From NCBI GenBank assembly GCA_934675625.1, contig CAKURH010000119.1, forward strand, positions 1 to 9,193: a stretch of 9,193 nucleotides of DNA, in the 5' to 3' direction. Shown one piece after another: positions 4,960 to 9,193 of this stretch. Each line of letters opens with the position of its first letter. Position 1 is the first letter of the stretch. The stretch comes from an uncultured Kiritimatiellota bacterium. Lineage in GTDB: Bacteria > Verrucomicrobiota > Kiritimatiellia > RFP12 > UBA1067. The notes below the pieces were generated by a model that worked only from the letters and a program-made list of their open reading frames with translations, ran no database searches and was not told the origin of the DNA. The position numbers and the translations under genes are program-made.

Positions 4960-7837
4960 CGCGTCCTCCTTTCGAGACGATCATCGGCATCGCATGCGTA
5001 CCGCCCAGCATGACATCCGCCTCCGTGAAGCGCGTCAGGAGAATCTCATGCTCCGACATCCGCTCCCGATCCCAAACGGCGAAGATCGTCCCGTCCGCCG
5101 CCTGGTCGGCATCTGGATAGGACACGTTCTTGCGCGCGTCGAGGACGAGTCCGCCTTTCCAGCTTTTCCCATCATCCTCCGACACGTAGGCAATCATCTG
5201 GTTGCGCTCATAGCCTTGGTTCAGCCGACCGTTTTTCACAAGCAGCAGTCGCCCGCTCCGAAGGCGCCGCACGAGCAGACGAGAAGACGGATGAGAGAAC
5301 GGGCACGGGCGCGGCGCATTCCATGTCCGGCCGTCGTCTGACGACTCGGCCTCCCAAGCGCCGTCCGGGCCTCTGTCCGTGCGGATGTAGGCGCGAAGCC
5401 GCCCATCCGACAGACGCACGAACCGCGTTTCGTCGAACATCCGTCGTTCGATTGGCACCGTCACGCCGCCGACGCGCGTCCAGTTCCGCCCCGCGTCCTG
5501 CGAGAGCATCGCGACGGTGCTGGTCGGAGCATACCAGTCGGCAACCGGCATCAGCCAACTTCCGTCACGCAACACCTGCGGCTTCTCCAGCACAATGCCC
5601 TTTCCGAGCGGCTGAATCGCCGACCATGTCGGAATCTCCTGTTCGGCATCATCCCCGAAAGCGAGAAAAAGCCGATTGCCGTCGCATTCGTAGACGCCCC
5701 CGTAACCCGGCAGCAATTCGCTCCAGTTCCAAAGCAATCGACCGTCCGGCGTCACCCAGACGCTTGGGTCGAAGGACCGGACGGGACCCGCGCCGTCCGG
5801 GTCGTAGACGGCCACTTCGCGCCACGTCTTCCCGCTGTCCCCGCTGGTCGCCAGCACGACATAGTTGTTGGCATCCTCGTTGGGCGTCACGCCCGCATAC
5901 CAACTCACCCACAGCCGCCCCTGCGGTGTGACGCAAACGCTGGGAATCCCGGTAAACCGACGCGACTTCGGATCATGCCGTGCAACCGGCGGACCAAAAT
6001 GCGGCTGGCGCGTCACATCGCCCGGCACGTGCAGACGCGGCGGCGCCGACTGCACCTCCTGTACGTTTTCGACAAACAGGTGGCGTTTTGTCCGGTCTGT
6101 TTCGTTCCCCGAAAGGGAAACGTTTCGGCAGTTCAACAGCCAAATGTCATGCTTCGGCTCGGGACGGCGCTCGTCAAACACGCGTGTCGCGCATCGCTGG
6201 AAGACATTGCTCTCAATCGCCACGCCGTCCGTCGCAGAGACGCAAATCCCCGCGTTCGCGCAAGCATCGAAGCGACAGCCCTCAATCCGAATGTTCTGAT
6301 GCACACCCGCCGGATAGTCGGCAAGCCCGCCGTCATGACTGGCCTTGACCACGATTGCTCCAGCCGACGCGCCCGTTCGCGCAACGCCGCACTTCATGAA
6401 CGTGCAGTTGCGGATCACACCCCTCCGCGTCGGCCCGACTTCGCTCCACTGCCGTCCGTCGGGCGCGACCAGGATGCCTGGCAGAGACGTGTTTCGGATG
6501 TCGCAGTTTTCAACGCAAAACGAGCGCGTCTGCAGGAGAAACGCCCGCCCGCGCGTGTTGCGGACCGAGCAGCCGGAGATGCGGACGTCAGGCTGGTCGT
6601 CAAGATTTGCCACAATGTCGCCTTCCTCAACGACGAATTCGGCATTCCGCACCGTCACGCAGCCCTCCGCGAAACCGTCAACCGTCACGACACCCTTCTC
6701 CCGAAACGTCTTCGGCTCGTAGAAGGCCAGCCGACTTCCCGAACGCGCCCACAGCTTCGGCAACGGACGCTCGCGCTCATACTCACTCCGGAAGACGAGC
6801 GCCGTACGCCCAGTCGTCGCGTCATGGCTCTTCACGAACCCGGCTCTCGAATGGACGTTCAGGATGTCATCGCCAAGGCCCCAGAAATGGCAATCCCGCA
6901 ACGACAGCGTGCCGGAGAGGCCGCCGAAGTGGATGCCGTCGGCAGGGGAGGAATAATAATAGCGGTCGCCGTCCTTCGGCATCCGGATGCTGAAGCGCTC
7001 GAACGCAAAGTCGGATGCCGGCGGCATGACGCGGACACCGCATGTCGTCGTCCGTTCAACCTCGATGTCCTGCAGGCGCACGCGGTCACAGCGCGCAAAA
7101 TCGAACATCGCCAGTCCCGACACGTATCCATGACGGAAGAGAATCCGCTGACCGACGCGCAGACGCGACCAGTCCGGGCGCTCCCAGCTCTTTTCGCCGT
7201 GCGGTGCCGTCACGCGAATGAGACGGTCCCCGATGACCGTGTAGGGTATGCAGACAGCCCTCTCACGGACGATGCCCTGCGCATCCGTCACCTTCTGCCG
7301 CGCAATGCGCCGATAGTCGAGAATCGCCCAATCGGGAGTGCCGTCTTCGTCGCAGGTATCGACACGGCAAATCATCTCATCTCCTGTGACGGCATATCGA
7401 CTTGCGATTTTCACGTCATACGTCCCGTTCGCCGGATCGAGCGCGGCGATTCGACCCGACCAGCCGTGCGGGATGTCCGTCGTCGCCGTCAGATTCCGAA
7501 AGACGAGGTCCGACGAATCGCGGACCTCGAACAGTCCGCCAATCTCCCGATAGCTGCCGTCAGACGCAAAATGCGCGACGAGCCGCGTCCCCGCCTCCCC
7601 GCGAAAGACCACGTTCGTCTTGCCGACGACTCGGACCGTTCGTCGGAAGAAATACTCCCCGGCTGGGAAGAAGACATCCGAGCCACTGGGCGCAGCGGCG
7701 ATGATCGCCTCAACCTTTGCCGCGACGTCTTCGCCGGAGTCGGCACAGAGACCGGTCGCCTTCACGTTAATCTCATCGGCCGACAAGGTTAACGTCAACC
7801 CTGTCCCAAACAAGCACATCCATTGTTTTGCGTTCAT
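4943..7837 (-). CDS. Secreted GH110-like beta-helix hydrolase fused to a sialidase-like propeller
   Basis: This protein has 964 residues. A signal peptide ends near residue 20 (CLFGTGLTLTLSA). Residues about 22-590 form a right-handed parallel beta-helix: SGSDVFFPAGEYFF at 51-64, then many short strand-turn repeats of the form 'IRNCTF' and 'IRIEGCRF'. The order of ADGIHFGG (299-306), GLGDDILNVHS (320-330), FYEPKTF (372-378), PDVRISGCSVRNTRGRAFLLQTR (416-438) and VENCDI (442-447) follows that of GH110 exo-alpha-galactosidases, some of which remove blood-group B galactose. The Asp pair 323/324 lies in the segment expected for the active site. Residues about 610-945 are a BNR/sialidase-like propeller with Asp-box-like repeats at 665-672, 779-786, 832-839 and 886-893, and end DGTIFAVWDRERMSEHEILLTRFTEADV as in PVC 'sialidase family' proteins. 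The start has AGAGGA at about 7 bases' spacing, 19 bp after the LamG gene. The GH110 relation is by motif order; activity on galactose or sialic acid is not shown. Confidence 0.8.
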   Translation of the reverse strand: MNAKQWMCLFGTGLTLTLSADEINVKATGLCADSGEDVAAKVEAIIAAAPSGSDVFFPAGEYFFRRTVRVVGKTNVVFRGEAGTRLVAHFASDGSYREIGGLFEVRDSSDLVFRNLTATTDIPHGWSGRIAALDPANGTYDVKIASRYAVTGDEMICRVDTCDEDGTPDWAILDYRRIARQKVTDAQGIVRERAVCIPYTVIGDRLIRVTAPHGEKSWERPDWSRLRVGQRILFRHGYVSGLAMFDFARCDRVRLQDIEVERTTTCGVRVMPPASDFAFERFSIRMPKDGDRYYYSSPADGIHFGGLSGTLSLRDCHFWGLGDDILNVHSRAGFVKSHDATTGRTALVFRSEYERERPLPKLWARSGSRLAFYEPKTFREKGVVTVDGFAEGCVTVRNAEFVVEEGDIVANLDDQPDVRISGCSVRNTRGRAFLLQTRSFCVENCDIRNTSLPGILVAPDGRQWSEVGPTRRGVIRNCTFMKCGVARTGASAGAIVVKASHDGGLADYPAGVHQNIRIEGCRFDACANAGICVSATDGVAIESNVFQRCATRVFDERRPEPKHDIWLLNCRNVSLSGNETDRTKRHLFVENVQEVQSAPPRLHVPGDVTRQPHFGPPVARHDPKSRRFTGIPSVCVTPQGRLWVSWYAGVTPNEDANNYVVLATSGDSGKTWREVAVYDPDGAGPVRSFDPSVWVTPDGRLLWNWSELLPGYGGVYECDGNRLFLAFGDDAEQEIPTWSAIQPLGKGIVLEKPQVLRDGSWLMPVADWYAPTSTVAMLSQDAGRNWTRVGGVTVPIERRMFDETRFVRLSDGRLRAYIRTDRGPDGAWEAESSDDGRTWNAPRPCPFSHPSSRLLVRRLRSGRLLLVKNGRLNQGYERNQMIAYVSEDDGKSWKGGLVLDARKNVSYPDADQAADGTIFAVWDRERMSEHEILLTRFTEADVMLGGTHAMPMIVSKGGRDEQGE
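4965..4972 (-). promoter_or_regulatory. Strong Shine-Dalgarno inside the end of the GH110-like gene
   Basis: On the minus strand AAAGGAGG lies five bases before the ATG of the GH39-like gene at 4959, inside the last codons of the GH110-like gene, whose TAA is at 4943-4945. The overlap with a near-perfect site suggests the two proteins are made together, by independent initiation and re-initiation. Confidence 0.8.
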
Positions 7838-7856
7838 TTCTGTTCCTCTGATTCAA

Positions 7857-9193
7857 TCAACGAAAAAGAAGGAGTGTTCCTCTTCCTCCATTCAGCCCAT
7901 CCGGCAGGAACGCGTCACTCGCGAGAACGCCAGACGAGACACGCCAAACGTCATAATCGCCGGACAATGCCCGCAGTCCCTGCCGCACCCCCTTCAGCCC
8001 AAGGGCAAAAGCCGTTTGACCAAGGCCGACTTCTCCCGGATGATAATAGCCTTGGGCCTCGCCAATCTTCGTGCGATCCACATACAAAGACCACCGTCCT
8101 TCGGACGCCTCCACATCATAGGTCAACGCCATGTGCTTCCAGTCTGTCGGCACGGCCCCGTCGAACGTCGCATCGACAAGCGGCGACAATCCACTTGCGC
8201 CACGCGCAAAAACCCGGAAGCGGCGCTCTCCATCCACGCGGACAACCGAAAGCTTCCAGCCGACACGCGCAACCGGATCAAAATTTCCAACGACAATCTC
8301 CTCATCCGTCGTCCCCGACTCCGCACGCGTCCGAAGCCAACCTTCGACCGTGAAAGAGGCGTCCCGACTCAGGTTCGACCCGACGCTCTCGGACAAGAGA
8401 TAGGCCTGCACGCCATCAAGCGAAACCGCACCAAGGTTCTTGACGAAATCACTGGCAGCGACTATCGGATCGTCAACAGGCAGAAACCGAAACGCCGCGT
8501 CACCTCGCTCAATCAGACGAGCGTTCAAGAACTCCGAAATCGGATTTTCCAGCCCGGAGAGGTCCTCTCCCGACAATGAACTTCCGCTTCCGTCCAGCGG
8601 CCAGTACGCCAATGTCTGCGGACTCTCTTCGGGGATGTCCTTCTCGGCACAGAGAAACTCGGACGGAGCCAACACCACGTCAGAAAGTCGAATCGAGGAC
8701 AATTCGCCCTTGAAGCTCTGATCGCTCCATGGACGACCTCCAACATAAAGCAAGGGCGACGCACCCATCTTCGCCTCCTCGCGCAACGCAGCGGAAAGCG
8801 TCCCGCAGGACTCGCCGTCCACAAACAGCTCGTAAACGCCATTGCCTGCCGACACGCAGAACGTCAACGCGACATGATGCCAGTCGCCGACGGCAAGGTT
8901 CTTCACGGTCGCCGGAAACGCCTTGTCATCAATGCCGAGGCCGCCCGTTGCGTTCTGCGTCTGCATCTGCTCAAAAAGCACGAAGCCGTTCGCGCGATAG
9001 GAAAGGCTGAAACGACCGTCCTTGCCCGTATAGCCGACGCCATCATTGATGCCCAAAAGGTACTCCCAGGTCGAAAGCTCGGAGCTACGCCTGACATAGA
9101 ACTCAACCGTCCATCCGCTTCGCGACTTCAGTGTTTCCAAGACAGAGGCATCGCCGCAGAAGAGGCAAGAACGGGGGGGGGGGGGGGGGGGGG
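7857..9193 (-). CDS. LamG-like jellyroll domain protein, cut by the window edge at its N-terminal side
   Basis: Two concanavalin-A-like (LamG) domains follow one another. In residues counted from the TTG at 9140, the first spans about 8-190: WTVEFYVRR, GDWHHVALTF at 85-94, ELFVDGESCG, then a strand ending AYWPLDGSGSSLSGEDLSGLENP, the usual link between LamG repeats. The second spans about 225-410: ASFTVEGWLRTR at 261-272, DWKHMALTYD at 333-342 and SLYVDRTKIGE at 351-361. The reading frame stays open upstream of 9140 to the edge (RSCLFCGDASV precedes the TTG codon), and the first domain would lack its first strand if translation began at 9140. The true start is therefore outside the window. 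The part crossing 9173-9193 is unreliable. LamG domains bind carbohydrate or protein partners and are common in large secreted proteins of PVC bacteria. Placement 19 bp before the GH110-like gene suggests a binding or scaffold role in the same system; no catalytic motif is visible. Confidence 0.82.
   Translation of the reverse strand, partial: PPPPPPRSCLFCGDASVLETLKSRSGWTVEFYVRRSSELSTWEYLLGINDGVGYTGKDGRFSLSYRANGFVLFEQMQTQNATGGLGIDDKAFPATVKNLAVGDWHHVALTFCVSAGNGVYELFVDGESCGTLSAALREEAKMGASPLLYVGGRPWSDQSFKGELSSIRLSDVVLAPSEFLCAEKDIPEESPQTLAYWPLDGSGSSLSGEDLSGLENPISEFLNARLIERGDAAFRFLPVDDPIVAASDFVKNLGAVSLDGVQAYLLSESVGSNLSRDASFTVEGWLRTRAESGTTDEEIVVGNFDPVARVGWKLSVVRVDGERRFRVFARGASGLSPLVDATFDGAVPTDWKHMALTYDVEASEGRWSLYVDRTKIGEAQGYYHPGEVGLGQTAFALGLKGVRQGLRALSGDYDVWRVSSGVLASDAFLPDGLNGGRGTLLLFR
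9173..9193. other. Terminal run of 21 G
   Basis: The last 21 bases are all G and are not part of any visible repeat. Runs like this at contig ends are typical of dark-cycle poly-G reads from two-colour sequencing chemistry carried into the assembly. I treat it as an artefact and as evidence that the window ends at a contig end. Confidence 0.8.

Noticed and set aside
5975..7792. 605-codon plus-strand open frame
   Set aside because: It lies antisense to the GH110-like gene, which has clear domains, a signal peptide and a ribosome binding site; the plus frame shows none of these.
7857..9140. LamG gene starting at the TTG at 9140
   Set aside because: The frame is open to the window edge, no good ribosome binding site precedes the TTG, and the first domain would be truncated.
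1..9193. tRNA, rRNA, CRISPR array, transposase or phage genes
   Set aside because: No cloverleaf, no regularly spaced long repeats and no matching protein motifs were found on either strand.

Overview
The window is GC-rich bacterial DNA in which every gene I can support lies on the minus strand. It looks like the end of a draft contig: the last 21 bases are an uninterrupted G run, probably a sequencing artefact, and the gene running into it is cut. The protein styles suggest the PVC group (Kiritimatiellota, Verrucomicrobiota or Lentisphaerota, less likely Planctomycetota), probably a glycan-degrading member from a gut or other polysaccharide-rich habitat. These styles are secreted multidomain proteins that join a glycoside hydrolase to a sialidase-type propeller, LamG-repeat proteins, and a short ComEC. 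The assignment is inference from protein style, not from a marker gene.

Right-hand two thirds (9193 down to 2227): a tight three-gene transcription unit read right to left. First comes the C-terminal part of a protein with two LamG-like jellyroll domains (7857 to the edge). It is followed after 19 bp by a 964-residue protein whose N-terminal half is a right-handed beta-helix resembling GH110 alpha-galactosidases and whose C-terminal half is a BNR/sialidase-like propeller (4943-7837). The third gene overlaps the second by 17 bp and encodes a 910-residue protein with an N-terminal GH39-like (clan GH-A) hydrolase and a C-terminal propeller from a different BNR group (2227-4959). Both complete proteins have export signals, so the unit probably encodes extracytoplasmic glycan binding and trimming. 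Two adjacent genes with the same 'glycosidase plus sialidase-like propeller' plan but unrelated parts is the most interesting protein-level signal here.

Middle (1481-2226): a perfect 13-bp hairpin with a tandem 11-bp repeat follows the hydrolase operon. Next is an intact RelB/DinJ-type antitoxin (1832-2092) and then, in the -1 frame, the last 38 codons of a YoeB/Txe-type toxin whose N-terminal half is gone (1719-1835). This is a decayed toxin-antitoxin locus with the antitoxin left behind. Beyond it, in front of comEC, are four CTTAAG-like hexamers spaced 10-12 bp apart, then a 17-bp-class inverted repeat that encloses a good -10 box and the ribosome binding site.

Left end (1-1480): a 397-residue ComEC-type membrane protein that keeps only the competence channel core. 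It is followed downstream by a GC-rich non-coding stretch bounded by a 17-bp perfect inverted repeat with smaller hairpins nested inside. I see no tRNA, rRNA, CRISPR array, transposase or integrase.
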